From positions 1 through 64,000 of the forward strand of contig JAFXDG010000087.1 of assembly GCA_017521285.1 (NCBI GenBank): 64,000 nt of DNA. Reading direction: 5' to 3'. Below, piece by piece: positions 16,392-25,705 of the stretch. The notes under the pieces were generated by a model, which saw only the letters and a list, made by a program, of their open reading frames with translations, was not told the DNA's origin and made no database searches. Position numbers and translations under genes: made by a program. The stretch's first letter is position 1. Each line of letters begins with the position of its first letter. The stretch is from Bacteroidaceae bacterium (GTDB lineage: Bacteria > Bacteroidota > Bacteroidia > Bacteroidales > Bacteroidaceae).

Positions 16392-18974
16392 ATGAAAAAA
16401 CTAAGTACGACATTTTGTGTATTGGCTTTGGCAATTTCAATGTTTGGTCAAAACGAACCTTACAAGAATGCTGATTTGTCTCCTGCAGAGCGTGCGGCCG
16501 ATTTGGTGAGCCGCCTTACTTTAGAAGAGAAAGTGGCATTGATGCAAAATGCTTCGCCCGCAGTACCCCGCTTGGGTATCAAACCTTATGAATGGTGGAA
16601 CGAAGCCCTGCATGGCGTAGGCCGTGCAGGATTGGCCACTGTGTTTCCCCAATCAATCGGTATGGGTGCATCGTTTGATGATGCATTGCTGTACGAGGTC
16701 TTCAATGCTGTCAGCGACGAAGCCCGTGCAAAGACTCGCCTTGCTCGTGAGAAAAACAGTTATAAACGCTATCAGGGATTGACCTTTTGGACACCCAATA
16801 TCAATATTTTCCGCGACCCTCGTTGGGGACGTGGTCAGGAGACTTATAGTGAAGACCCCTTCCACACAGCTCAAATGGGTATGGCTGTGGTACGTGGTTT
16901 GCAAGGTCCCGAAGACAGCAAGTATGACAAGACTCATGCTTGTGCCAAGCACTTTGCCGTACATTCAGGTCCAGAATGGAATCGCCATAGTTTTGATGCC
17001 AAGAACATCAGTCCTCGCGACTTGTGGGAAACTTATTTGCCAGCATTCAAGGATTTGGTGCAGAAGACCAAGGTGAAAGAGGTCATGTGTGCCTACAACC
17101 GCTACGAAGGTGATCCTTGTTGTGGAAGCGATCGTTTGTTGATGCAGATTTTGCGTGAAGAGTGGGGCTTCGAAGGTATAGTAGTCAGTGACTGTGGTGC
17201 CATCCGTGACTTCTTTTTGAAAAATCACCACGAAACTCATAAAGATCGTGATGATGCCTCTGCTGCTGCCGTGTTGAGTGGTACCGACTTGGAGTGTGGT
17301 AGCTCTTATAAAGGATTGATTGATGCGGTGAAGAAAGGTTACATCAAAGAATCTGAGATTGACCGTTCTGTACGTCGCCTTTTCCAAGCCCGTTTCGAGT
17401 TGGGCGAAATGGATCCATCTACTCCGTGGGACACTATCCCTGCTTCTGTCATCAACAGCCGCAAGCATCAGCAGTTGGCGTTGGAAATGGCTCGTAAGAG
17501 TATCGTGCTGTTGGAGAACGAGAACAATATCCTTCCTTTGAAGAAAGGACAGACCATTGCCCTTATTGGTCCCAATGCCAACGACTCTGTCATGCAGTGG
17601 GGTAACTACAATGGTTTCCCCGGTCATACCGTGACATTGCTCGAAGCCATGAAGAAGTATGTGCCTGCTGACCAGTTGATATATACACCGGCTTGTGACC
17701 GTACGTCAGAAACAACATTTGTCAGCTTGTTCGACCAGTGCAGCACTGAGAACGGACAGGGTTTTGATGCCCGCTTCTGGAGTAACAACCAGTTTGAAGG
17801 CGCTCCCGTGGCAACTGCCCGTCAGACCACTCCTATTCTGTTCACTACTGATGGTGCTACAGCTGTAGCTCCTGGAGTTCCCTTGACCAATTTCTCAGGC
17901 ATCTACCGTGCGACCTTCCGTCCTAAGGAGAGTGGAAAGGTTGACTTCCAGATAAAAATGCGTGGTGAATATACATTGCTCATCGATGGCAAAGAAGTGG
18001 CTAAGGATGAGGGTGCCATTAAGCAGACTACCGTATTCTATAGCATGAATGCTCAGGCCGGAAAGAAGTACGACATTGAGTTGCGTTATCGCCACATTGA
18101 AAAGTCTGCTAACCTCAGTTTCGACATGGGAGCCAGTCGTCCCGTGGACATTGCCGCTTTGTTGAAGAAGGTTGAGAAGGCCGATGTAGTAGTGTTTGCC
18201 GGAGGTATCGCTCCCAGTTTGGAAGGTGAGGAAATGCCCGTGAGTGCGCCCGGTTTCCGTGGTGGTGACCGTGAGGATATTCAGTTGCCCACAGTTCAGC
18301 GTAATGTCGTGAAGGCGTTGAAAGAGGCCGGTAAGCGCATTGTCTTTGTGAATTTCTCGGGTTCGGCCATGGGACTTGTTCCTGAAAGTCGTAACTGCGA
18401 GGGTATGATACAGGCTTGGTATCCTGGTCAGGCAGGTGGTACAGCCATTGTTGATGTGTTGTTTGGTAAGTATAATCCGGCCGGTCGTTTGCCCGTTACG
18501 TTCTATCGCGACATCAAGCAATTGCCCGACTTCCAGGATTATTCTATGCGCGGACGTACCTATCGCTATTTCCGTGGTAATCCACTTTATGATTTCGGTT
18601 ACGGACTCAGCTACACAACCTTTGAATATGGTAAGGCTAAGCTCTCTAAAGGTGCGATGGACAAGAATGGAACTTGTACTTTGGTGATTCCGGTGATGAA
18701 TACTGGTAAGCTTGCAGGTGAAGAAGTTGTTCAAGTCTATATCCGTCGGGTAGAAGATAAGGAAGGTCCCATTAAGAGTCTGAAGGCATTCAAACGTATT
18801 CCTTTGAAACCGGGACAACAGCAACTTGTTGAAATAGAGTTGCCTGCTGAGCGTTTCGAGTGCTTCGATACCAAGAGCAATGCCATGCGTGTGATGTCAG
18901 GTAAATACGAAATCCTGTATGGTGGAAGTTCTCGTGACGAGGATTTGCAGAAAACTTACTTCGTAATCAAGTAA
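16392..18974 (+). CDS. GH3 glycoside hydrolase with inserted PA14 domain, beta-glucosidase or beta-xylosidase
   Basis: 860 residues with a signal peptide (LALAISMFGQ). The GH3 N-terminal barrel carries the nucleophile Asp267 in VVSDCGAIRDF. A PA14-like segment of about 140 residues is inserted near 440-585, and the second GH3 domain follows with the likely acid/base in LEGEEMP around 611-614. A fibronectin-like C-terminal domain ends the protein. The layout matches GH3 beta-xylosidases and related beta-glucosidases of Bacteroides, and sequence alone does not fix the sugar. It has its own promoter and no Sus genes beside it. Confidence 0.9.
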   Translation: MKKLSTTFCVLALAISMFGQNEPYKNADLSPAERAADLVSRLTLEEKVALMQNASPAVPRLGIKPYEWWNEALHGVGRAGLATVFPQSIGMGASFDDALLYEVFNAVSDEARAKTRLAREKNSYKRYQGLTFWTPNINIFRDPRWGRGQETYSEDPFHTAQMGMAVVRGLQGPEDSKYDKTHACAKHFAVHSGPEWNRHSFDAKNISPRDLWETYLPAFKDLVQKTKVKEVMCAYNRYEGDPCCGSDRLLMQILREEWGFEGIVVSDCGAIRDFFLKNHHETHKDRDDASAAAVLSGTDLECGSSYKGLIDAVKKGYIKESEIDRSVRRLFQARFELGEMDPSTPWDTIPASVINSRKHQQLALEMARKSIVLLENENNILPLKKGQTIALIGPNANDSVMQWGNYNGFPGHTVTLLEAMKKYVPADQLIYTPACDRTSETTFVSLFDQCSTENGQGFDARFWSNNQFEGAPVATARQTTPILFTTDGATAVAPGVPLTNFSGIYRATFRPKESGKVDFQIKMRGEYTLLIDGKEVAKDEGAIKQTTVFYSMNAQAGKKYDIELRYRHIEKSANLSFDMGASRPVDIAALLKKVEKADVVVFAGGIAPSLEGEEMPVSAPGFRGGDREDIQLPTVQRNVVKALKEAGKRIVFVNFSGSAMGLVPESRNCEGMIQAWYPGQAGGTAIVDVLFGKYNPAGRLPVTFYRDIKQLPDFQDYSMRGRTYRYFRGNPLYDFGYGLSYTTFEYGKAKLSKGAMDKNGTCTLVIPVMNTGKLAGEEVVQVYIRRVEDKEGPIKSLKAFKRIPLKPGQQQLVEIELPAERFECFDTKSNAMRVMSGKYEILYGGSSRDEDLQKTYFVIK

Positions 18975-18998
18975 ATTGAATAAAGGAACTCTATTTAG

Positions 18999-19084
18999 GC
19001 GCGGATTACGCGGATAACATCTGAATGGGGTAGCAAGAACAATCTTGCCCGTTCGTGTGTTGATTTGTGTAATCCGTGCTTAAT
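18999..19084. repeat. Word hairpin of the GCGGATTACGC type
   Basis: The left side reads GCGCGGATTACGCGGATAAC. The right side, TGTGTAATCCGTGCTTAA near 19067-19084, is its approximate complement. Very similar wording occurs at 22381-22460 and 62666-62697. It separates the GH3 and DUF454 genes. Confidence 0.65.
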
Positions 19085-19097
19085 TTATGAAAAAAGA

Positions 19098-19466
19098 ATG
19101 AAGAGCAAATTCTTGATTTTCATTGGAAGCCTGTCGTTGTTTTTGGGCTTATTGGGTATAGCCTTGCCCCTGTTGCCCACTACACCTTTTCTTTTGTTGT
19201 CTGCTACGTGCTATTTCCATGGTTCGGACAAACTGTATCATTGGTTGATGGCTCATCCCACATTAGGCCCTTACATTCATAGTTTCCGCGAAGAGAAGGC
19301 TATTCCGCTTCGGGTAAAGGTCGTTTCTGTCACCATGGTATGGGTTACATTGCTTTATTGTATATTCTTTGTTGTCAATTCTTTATGGATTAAGTTGCTA
19401 TTGCTCTTTCTTGCTATAGCTATCAGTTGGCACATCTTGTCCTATGCTACTCGTCGGCAAGTATAG
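19098..19466 (+). CDS. YbaN/DUF454 family inner-membrane protein
   Basis: 122 residues from the ATG at 19098 (MKSKFLIFIGSLSLFLG). An in-frame upstream extension runs into the word repeat. Two or three membrane helices are visible, with the family stretch GIALPLLPTTPFLLLSATCYF and SFREEKAIPLRVKVVSV. DUF454/YbaN proteins are small membrane proteins of unknown role. It looks monocistronic. Confidence 0.85.
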   Translation: MKSKFLIFIGSLSLFLGLLGIALPLLPTTPFLLLSATCYFHGSDKLYHWLMAHPTLGPYIHSFREEKAIPLRVKVVSVTMVWVTLLYCIFFVVNSLWIKLLLLFLAIAISWHILSYATRRQV

Positions 19467-19554
19467 GGGTAGCAGTTGGCTTCTCTCGTACGATTTTCTG
19501 TTGTTTAGGGTAAAATATCTGCCCGATTTGTACTGCTTTTTGCCAGTTTTTTTC

Positions 19555-19562
19555 TACTTTTG
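19555..19562 (+). promoter_or_regulatory. -7 box of the PurF-like gene
   Basis: TACTTTTG lies 46 bases before the start codon. TTTG at 19527-19530 is a possible -33 box, slightly far at 24 bases. Confidence 0.55.
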
Positions 19563-19608
19563 CGGCAGTTTTCAAACTTATAACAGAATCTTAGAACGTT
19601 AAGACACA

Positions 19609-21015
19609 ATGGGAGGTTTTTTTGGAACAGTCTCCACACGCAGTTGCGTGACAGATTTGTACTACGGTACAGATTATAATTCACATATGGGAACCAAGCG
19701 CGGAGGTATGGCCACGTATAGCGAAGAGAAAGGCTTTATCCGCTCAATCCATAATCTTGAGAGTGCATATTTCCGCTCGAAGTTCGAACCGAATTTGGGT
19801 AAATTTTCGGGTAACTCTGGCATTGGAGTTATCAGCGATACTGATCCTCAGCCCATCATCATCAATTCCCATTTAGGTAAGTTTGCCATTGTGACTGTGG
19901 CCAGAATTGCCAACATTGATGAATTGGAGAAGGAGTTGCTGGCTGAGGGAGTACATTTTGGTGAACTCAGCTCTGGAAAGACTAATCCTACGGAATTGAT
20001 AGCCTTGCTGATTGTGCGGGGCAAAAGTTTTGTGGAGGGAATCGAGAATGTATATAATAAGGTAAAAGGCTCCTGTTCGATGCTTATTCTCACCGAGGAT
20101 GGCCTCATTGCTGCTCGCGACCGTTTGGGACGTACCCCCATCGTCATTGGAAAGAAAGAGGGAGCATACGCCGCAACATCCGAGTCAACCGCTTTCCCTA
20201 ACTTGGATTTTGAAATAGACCGTTATATCGGTCCGGGCGAGATTGTCCGTCTGCGTCCCGATGGGGTAGAGCAGATGCGCAAACCCAATGAGCAGATGCA
20301 GATTTGTTCTTTCCTGTGGGTCTATTATGGCTTCCCAGTGTCATGTTACGAAGGACGTAATGTTGAAGAGGTCCGCTTCAGTTGTGGATACGAAATGGGC
20401 GCTAAGGACAAGGCCGAGGTGGATTGCATCTGTGGTATTCCCGACTCTGGTGTAGGTATGGGCTTGGGATATTCTGAGGGAAAAGGTGTACCTTATCATC
20501 GTGCCGTGTCGAAATATACTCCCACATGGCCGCGCAGTTTCACGCCCAGCAATCAGGAACTCCGTAGCCTCGTGGCCAAGATGAAGCTCATTCCCAACCG
20601 CACCATGATGACGGGCAAACGTCTGCTTTTCTGCGACGACTCCATTGTACGCGGTACCCAGTTGAAGGACAATGTGAAGATGCTTTTCGACTATGGAGCC
20701 AAGGAGGTACACATGCGCATTGCCTGTCCGCCGCTTATCTATGGTTGTCCTTTCCTCGGTTTCAGCAGTAGCAAGACCGACCTGGAGTTGATGACCCGTC
20801 GTGTCATCAAGGATTTGGAAGGTGATGAGAATAAGGATTTGAAAAAATATGCTGACCCCGATTCCCCCCAGCATCGCCGCATGGTGCAACGCATCGCTGA
20901 TATGTTCGGCCTCACTTCCCTTGAATTCAACCGGGTGGATACACTTGTAAAGGCCATCGGCTTGCCCAAGTGCAAAGTCTGTACCCATTGCTTCGATGGA
21001 AGCAGTTACTTCTAA
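19609..21015 (+). CDS. Amidophosphoribosyltransferase paralogue lacking the N-terminal catalytic Cys
   Basis: 468 residues. The phosphoribosyltransferase half is intact, with the PRPP loop FCDDSIVRGTQ at about 342-352. Cysteines near 233 (ICSFL), 380 (YGCPF), 455 and 458 (CKVC) match the four Fe-S ligands known in Bacillus PurF. The glutaminase half starts MGGFFGTVSTRSC, where PurF normally has Met-Cys-Gly, so the N-terminal nucleophile is absent. It may use free ammonia, or Cys13 after unusual processing, or have a new role. It is annotated as PurF in many Bacteroidales. There is no pur cluster nearby. Confidence 0.82.
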   Translation: MGGFFGTVSTRSCVTDLYYGTDYNSHMGTKRGGMATYSEEKGFIRSIHNLESAYFRSKFEPNLGKFSGNSGIGVISDTDPQPIIINSHLGKFAIVTVARIANIDELEKELLAEGVHFGELSSGKTNPTELIALLIVRGKSFVEGIENVYNKVKGSCSMLILTEDGLIAARDRLGRTPIVIGKKEGAYAATSESTAFPNLDFEIDRYIGPGEIVRLRPDGVEQMRKPNEQMQICSFLWVYYGFPVSCYEGRNVEEVRFSCGYEMGAKDKAEVDCICGIPDSGVGMGLGYSEGKGVPYHRAVSKYTPTWPRSFTPSNQELRSLVAKMKLIPNRTMMTGKRLLFCDDSIVRGTQLKDNVKMLFDYGAKEVHMRIACPPLIYGCPFLGFSSSKTDLELMTRRVIKDLEGDENKDLKKYADPDSPQHRRMVQRIADMFGLTSLEFNRVDTLVKAIGLPKCKVCTHCFDGSSYF

Positions 21016-21017
21016 AA

Positions 21018-21121
21018 GTTGACAAGGAGAAAAGTTGACGAGTTGACAAGGAACAGTATGATGCTTGTCAACTTGTCAATGAAACCGCCTTGTTAACTCG
21101 TCAACTTGTCACCTTGTTAAC
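21018..21121. repeat. Word hairpin of the GTTGACAAG type
   Basis: The left half has three GTTGACAAG/GTTGACGAG words. The right half has five complementary CTTGTCAAC/CTCGTCAAC/CTTGTTAAC words. It shares its words with the elements at 4762-4860, 5283-5366 and 56653-56690 but lacks the GCCATGCGGCACT core. It lies between the PurF-like gene and pepT. Confidence 0.75.
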
Positions 21122-21137
21122 TTAAATATTACCTATT

Positions 21138-22361
21138 ATGACCCTTGTAGAAAGATTTTTGAAATACGTCAGCTTCGACACCCAGTCGAGCGAAGAGAGT
21201 GGTGTAACCCCCAGTACAGACAAGCAGATGGTGTTTGCCCGTTTCCTGAAAACCGAGTTGGAACAGCTTGGTCTTGAAGATATTGAATTGGACGAGCATG
21301 GCTATCTGTATGCCACACTGCCTGCCAATACCGACAAGCCTGTGCCCACCGTAGGCTTCATTGCCCACATGGATACCAGTCCCGATTGTAGTGGTGCAAA
21401 TGTCAATCCCCGCATTGTGGAGAACTACGACGGTTCGGACATCGTGCTTTGTGCCGAAGAGGGTATCATCCTTTCCCCTGCCCAGTTCCCCGAACTGCTT
21501 GAGCACAAAGGAGAAAACCTCATTGTCACCGATGGAAAGACCCTCTTGGGAGCCGATGACAAGGCCGGTATTGCCGAAATAGTTTCTGCCATTGCTTGGC
21601 TCAAGGAGCATCCCGAGGTGAAGCATGGTCGCATCCGCGTAGGGTTCAATCCCGACGAAGAGATTGGCCTTGGTGCCCATAAGTTCGATGTTGCCAAGTT
21701 CGGTTGCGAATTTGCCTACACTATGGACGGTAGTGAGGTGGGCGAATTGGAGTTCGAGAACTTCAATGCTGCCGGAGCCAAGTTCACTGTCAAGGGACGC
21801 AATGTGCATCCCGGTTATGCTAAGGGAAAGATGATTAACTCCATGTTGGTGGCCAACTACCTGATGAGCCTTTTGCCCGCCGACGAAACGCCCGCCACTA
21901 CTGAAGGTTACGAAGGATTCTATCACCTCGTGGGTTTGCAGGGTGAGGTGGAGCAGACAACCCTTAGCTACATCATCCGCGACCACGACCGTGCCCGCTT
22001 CGAGGAGCGCAAGCGCGTGATGCAATCACTTGTAGAGCAAGTGAACGCCCACTATGGCGAGCAACTGGTGAGCCTCGACATGAAGGACCAGTACTATAAT
22101 ATGCGTGAAAAGATTGAGCCGGTAATGTACGTCGTCGACATTGCCAAGCAAGCCATGGAGGCTGCAGGCATCACTCCGAAGGTGAAGGCTATCCGTGGTG
22201 GTACGGATGGTGCACAGCTCTCGTTCAAGGGATTGCCTTGTCCCAACATCTTTGCCGGAGGTCTTAACTTCCATGGTCGCTACGAATTTGTGCCCATCCA
22301 GTCGATGGAGAAAGCCATGCAGGTGGTGGTAAAGATTTCCGAACTGGTGGCAAACCGTTAA
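21138..22361 (+). CDS. pepT: Peptidase T (tripeptide aminopeptidase)
   Basis: 407 residues, the usual length. It is a two-zinc cytosolic peptidase removing the N-terminal residue of tripeptides. Metal and catalytic blocks are [55 protein letters not shown] and the C-terminal [10 protein letters not shown], all present. It stands alone between word-repeat elements. No typical promoter is visible directly upstream, so the upstream gene's transcript may read through. Confidence 0.95.
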   Translation: MTLVERFLKYVSFDTQSSEESGVTPSTDKQMVFARFLKTELEQLGLEDIELDEHGYLYATLPANTDKPVPTVGFIAHMDTSPDCSGANVNPRIVENYDGSDIVLCAEEGIILSPAQFPELLEHKGENLIVTDGKTLLGADDKAGIAEIVSAIAWLKEHPEVKHGRIRVGFNPDEEIGLGAHKFDVAKFGCEFAYTMDGSEVGELEFENFNAAGAKFTVKGRNVHPGYAKGKMINSMLVANYLMSLLPADETPATTEGYEGFYHLVGLQGEVEQTTLSYIIRDHDRARFEERKRVMQSLVEQVNAHYGEQLVSLDMKDQYYNMREKIEPVMYVVDIAKQAMEAAGITPKVKAIRGGTDGAQLSFKGLPCPNIFAGGLNFHGRYEFVPIQSMEKAMQVVVKISELVANR

Positions 22362-22380
22362 AACCTACACATTCTTTTTT

Positions 22381-22460
22381 AGACGCGGATGACGCAGATA
22401 AATTATAACCTATCGGGTATAAAAAAGATAAAATCTGCCTCATTCGCGTTATTTGTGTCT
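22381..22460. repeat. Word hairpin of the GACGCGGATGACGC type
   Basis: AGACGCGGATGACGCAGAT (22381-22399) faces ATCTGCCTCATTCGCGT (22433-22449), with 15 of 17 positions complementary, and GTCT closes the outside. A T-run precedes it and an A-run follows. It may terminate pepT. The same word recurs at 62666. Confidence 0.7.
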
Positions 22461-22499
22461 GAAAAAAGAATTACGACACATCCTATAGTCCTTATTCTT

Positions 22500-23148
22500 T
22501 ACACTCTTCAGTAATAATTCCTACATTTTTATTTCCTCTCTATTTCATCAAAGGGGGATGCTTCGTGACGGGTACTTTATTGTATATATATACAATGCAC
22601 AAAGGCCGGAAGGCTGGAAGGGGGAAGGGCGTGTGCACAGGTGCCGCCAGCCGTGTGCACACGGTCGGTGGAGTTTCTTCAGACACTCTGCTATAGGTTG
22701 TGCTTACGGTCAATGGAGGGTGTGCACACGGACAGGAGGGGGTGTGATTGAAAGCAGGTGAAATGTATAATTATACAATTCGACTGTATAAATATGCAAA
22801 ACAGACCGCGCTAGAATCGCGTATATGTACGCGGCTTTTCTTTTGAACGAAAATATATAAGAATTTGGGGAAGTTGATAAGTTGTTGAAAATCAGTGAGA
22901 ATAGAAAAGTTTGACCTTTGATTTAAAGCCGCTTCATCCCTAAAGTAAGGGAATGAATGAAGACCCGGTTTTTCGATTTCTTGACAAAGATGAAGCATGT
23001 TTCTTTACAGAAATGGTGGTTGGGGGCAAAGGACTACGAGTGGAGTGCTATCTGTAATATTGAGTAATGTGCAAATAAACCGCCAGTTCCTCCCTTGTAC
23101 ATGGTAAATTGTGCATGAATTTATTCAGCATATATCGTGAAAACAAAA
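22500..23148. other. Convergent gap with clustered perfect palindromes
   Basis: No convincing gene is present. An 18-bp palindrome ATTGTATATATATACAAT (22579-22596) and a 14-bp TGTATAATTATACA (22764-22777) bracket three copies of a TGTGCACA-centred palindrome at 22632-22639, 22651-22664 (CCGTGTGCACACGG) and 22720-22729. CCGCG (22806-22810) pairs with CGCGG (22830-22834) ahead of CTTTTCTTTT, a weak terminator. From 22850 to 23148 I see nothing definite. Confidence 0.6.
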
Positions 23149-23186
23149 AGAAGGGCTGCACCGTGAATGACGGATGCAGCCCTTCT
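23149..23186 (-). terminator. Terminator of the DUF5606 transcript
   Basis: AGAAGGGCTGCA (23149-23160) pairs perfectly with 23175-23186. On the minus strand a T-rich run (CTTTTTGTTT) follows the stem, 28 bases past the DUF5606 stop. Confidence 0.8.
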
Positions 23187-23213
23187 GTATGGATTGTAGG
23201 AGGGAGTATGATT

Positions 23214-23645
23214 TTACTCTGCACCCTCTTCTGTTGTTTCTTCTTCGGCAGGCTCCTCAAAGTCGGCAATGCTGTTGTTGATGAGGATGTTGTACCAGGT
23301 GATGAGCTTCTTGATGTCGTTGTTATAGACGCGGTCGCGGTCGTAGTTGGGAAGAACGGCGGCCATGTATTCGTGCAAGTCAGCGGCACTGGCTTTCTTT
23401 ACGTCGATGGTGGCAGGTTTGCCCTCTTCTTTGGCCTTTACGTTGGCGAATACTTGACGGAGGGGTACCTCTTCCTCATCGGTGTACATGGCGATGTCGC
23501 CAAGAGAGATGACCTTGTCGGTGCCGTGTACGGGTTGGCGCTTCTTGGTAGCATCGAGAGCCTCCACAATCAGCATGTTCTTTCCGCGTGAGATTAACTT
23601 ATATAATCCGGGTTTTCCTGAGATGGACAGAATTGTTCTTAACAT
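23214..23645 (-). CDS. DUF5606 family protein
   Basis: 143 residues. The start LRTILSISGKPGLYKLISRGKNMLIVE, the middle VISLGDIAMYTDEEEVPLRQVF and an acidic tail (EEPAEEETTEEGAE) match DUF5606, a Bacteroidetes family of unknown function. The compact N-terminal part looks like a small beta domain. It is monocistronic, with its own -7 box at 23696-23703 in the gap after coaE and a strong terminator. Confidence 0.85.
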   Translation of the reverse strand: MLRTILSISGKPGLYKLISRGKNMLIVEALDATKKRQPVHGTDKVISLGDIAMYTDEEEVPLRQVFANVKAKEEGKPATIDVKKASAADLHEYMAAVLPNYDRDRVYNNDIKKLITWYNILINNSIADFEEPAEEETTEEGAE

Positions 23646-23695
23646 AATCGTATTCTTTTTTATTTTGTTAGTTGTTCGTTAATTGAAATCGGGCA

Positions 23696-23703
23696 CAAAA
23701 GTA
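23696..23703 (-). promoter_or_regulatory. -7 box of the DUF5606 gene
   Basis: CAAAAGTA on the plus strand is TACTTTTG on the minus strand, 50 bases before the DUF5606 start codon. It lies just after the coaE stop. Confidence 0.65.
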
Positions 23704-23707
23704 ACAT

Positions 23708-24310
23708 TCACTTGCGAGATAGACAAAGTAAATTAGCTAAAATATCCAAAATTTGGGGTAAGAGGGGATGATTATCGTCGTTGTACAGGGTGAAATCAGC
23801 CAATTTGCACTTTTCTTCGTCCTTCATTTGGCGGGCAATGCGTTGGCGGATGGCTTCGGCTGGGGCATTATCGCGTCGGCAAGCCCTGGCGATGCGGAGT
23901 TGTTCGGGGGCATAGACGGCGATTACTTTGTCGGCCAAGTGGGCGAAATTGCTTTCGTAGAGTATGGCAGATTCAATCCCTACCCACGGAGTGTCTTGCC
24001 GTGATTTCCATTGTTGGAAGTCGTTCATGACGGTGGGATGCACGATGGCATTGACCTGTGCGGCATGTTCGGGGCTTGCAAAGAGGTAAGCGGCAAGGGA
24101 GGCTTTGTCCAATATCCCGTCGGGGTAGAGGTCTTTCCCTACCAGTTCGCACAACTCTTTTCGGATGGTGGGGTGGGTGTTGTTGAGCCGTTTGGCTTCG
24201 TTGTCACAATTATATACGGGGATTCCCATGATGTCCAAGCATTGGGAGACGACGGATTTTCCGCTACCTATGCCGCCGGTGATACCCAGTACTGAAGGTT
24301 GTTGTCTCAT
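23708..24310 (-). CDS. coaE: Dephospho-CoA kinase
   Basis: 200 residues. It phosphorylates dephospho-CoA to CoA, the last step of CoA synthesis. The P-loop GGIGSGKS is at residues 12-19, followed by GIPVYNCDNEAKRL with the catalytic Asp, and HPTVMNDFQQW further on. The lid motif RRDNAPAEAIRQRIARQM is present. It overlaps the YbbR gene by 4 bases, so the two are translationally coupled in the nusB-yajC-ybbR-coaE operon. Confidence 0.95.
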   Translation of the reverse strand: MRQQPSVLGITGGIGSGKSVVSQCLDIMGIPVYNCDNEAKRLNNTHPTIRKELCELVGKDLYPDGILDKASLAAYLFASPEHAAQVNAIVHPTVMNDFQQWKSRQDTPWVGIESAILYESNFAHLADKVIAVYAPEQLRIARACRRDNAPAEAIRQRIARQMKDEEKCKLADFTLYNDDNHPLLPQILDILANLLCLSRK

Positions 24311-25320
24311 GGTTGGGGAGCTTGTTCGATAAGATATTCAACACTGGCGGGCGAGAGGCGGATGTGACTGACGTTGGCGGGTGACTCTATCAGTTGCAAT
24401 TCGCAATGGTCGTTCGACGGGTCGCTTTGCAAGTTTTCGTAGGAAACGCCTACAGTAAAGTCCTCGGCCGTAATGTCCTTGAATTGTTGCATTCCTATCT
24501 GGAAGGTGACGTTCACTTTGGAGGGGAAGGTCTTCAATTGCTTGTCTGTAGGGAAATGGATTCCTTTGATGGGGACGCTCACGGTCTTCTCGGTAAGGAT
24601 GTCGGCATAGAAGCGAACGAGGGCTTTGTCAGGGGTGAACTTGACTCCTTTGATGGGAATCAGGGGGAGGGTGAAGCTCGTGGTGTCGGCTATGTCGGTG
24701 AGGGCTTCTTCTTGCAGATAGGCGGCATGTATGGTGTCCAATATCTTTTGGGGGGCATACACCATGACAGAGTCGGGGGTGATGTCTTGTCCGGTGATGT
24801 AGTATTGGCGCTTGGCCGTGGCATTTCCTTGCAGGCGGATGGGGACTTTCTTTCCTTCGCCTTGCGTGTAGATGATTTCCAATGTATCGGGAGAGATGTC
24901 CTTCATTTTGGTAGAAACTACCAGTTGGCCCAGAATCTTCTTCTCCAGTTCGGTAGTGAGCAGGCGGATGTGGTTGCCTCTCTGTTTGTACTCTTCAAAG
25001 TCGAGGGTGACGGGCATGAGGCCTTGTCCCAGCATGTAGTTGACCAATACGGTGCCCTTGTCGGCCAACTTCAATTGGAGTTCTTGGGGAATGTCGCTGG
25101 TGAACACTACGTTTTCGGGGACATTCTTGATGCGTAGGGGGATAGAGATTTCGGTTTCGTACTCTTCGTTCAGTGTCTGTAGAATCCAGAAGGCTGAAGC
25201 GATGAATACGAAGAAAAGAAAAAACAGGAACTCTCTGCATTGGGGGCTTTGCAGAAAGTTCCATATTTTTTTTACAAGATGCTTATAAGTCTGTAGAATC
25301 TCTTCTTTAGAGAACTTCAT
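24307..25320 (-). CDS. YbbR/CdaR-like domain protein
   Basis: 337 residues. One N-terminal membrane helix (EFLFFLFFVFIASAFWILQTL) is followed by extracytoplasmic YbbR-type beta repeats (ISIPLRIKNVPENVVFTSDIPQELQLKLADKG and later copies). In Firmicutes, YbbR proteins (CdaR) regulate the c-di-AMP synthase CdaA, but no such gene lies beside this one. The position between yajC and coaE is, as I recall, common in Bacteroidales. Function here is unknown. Confidence 0.82.
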   Translation of the reverse strand: MKFSKEEILQTYKHLVKKIWNFLQSPQCREFLFFLFFVFIASAFWILQTLNEEYETEISIPLRIKNVPENVVFTSDIPQELQLKLADKGTVLVNYMLGQGLMPVTLDFEEYKQRGNHIRLLTTELEKKILGQLVVSTKMKDISPDTLEIIYTQGEGKKVPIRLQGNATAKRQYYITGQDITPDSVMVYAPQKILDTIHAAYLQEEALTDIADTTSFTLPLIPIKGVKFTPDKALVRFYADILTEKTVSVPIKGIHFPTDKQLKTFPSKVNVTFQIGMQQFKDITAEDFTVGVSYENLQSDPSNDHCELQLIESPANVSHIRLSPASVEYLIEQAPQP

Positions 25321-25335
25321 CTTGCCAGTAGGGGA

Positions 25336-25641
25336 TTAGTTGTTAGTTCCTTGTTGAACGTTGGCATAGATGGAGTTGCGGTCAATCTTGATTTTGACTC
25401 CTGATGCAATTTCCAATGTAACGGTGGTTACGTCCAACTCCTTGATTTTTCCGTAGATGCCGCCTGCAGTCACTACTTCCTGTCCTACGGTCAGGTTGTT
25501 GCGGAAGTTCATGATTTCTTTCTGCTTCTTCTGTTGCGGACGAATCATGAAGAAATACATGATGGCAAAAATGGCCACCATCATAATAATCATAGAGAAG
25601 TTGCCTCCTCCTGCCTGTAACATAATGGTAAGTACATTCAT
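25336..25641 (-). CDS. yajC: Preprotein translocase subunit YajC
   Basis: 101 residues with one membrane helix (FSMIIMMVAIFAIMYFFMI) followed directly by RPQQKKQKEIMNFRNNLTVGQEVVTAGGIYGKI, the diagnostic YajC block. It is an accessory subunit of the SecDF-YajC membrane complex. secDF is not adjacent. The gene sits between nusB and the YbbR gene, 15 bases from the latter. Confidence 0.94.
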   Translation of the reverse strand: MNVLTIMLQAGGGNFSMIIMMVAIFAIMYFFMIRPQQKKQKEIMNFRNNLTVGQEVVTAGGIYGKIKELDVTTVTLEIASGVKIKIDRNSIYANVQQGTNN

Positions 25642-25705
25642 TGGTCTGATATTTTTTTTAGGTTAGGAAAAAATTTTTTCTCTGTAGGGTAACAAATTCG
25701 GGCGG

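Noticed and set aside
22558..22761. 67-codon open frame over the palindrome cluster
   Set aside because: Composition is Gly/Arg/Cys-rich low complexity, it overlaps palindromes, and there is no promoter or homology I recognise.
22764..22777. Possible dif or integrase core site
   Set aside because: The A/T palindrome is perfect and lacks the asymmetric XerC/XerD arms expected. No integrase gene is near.
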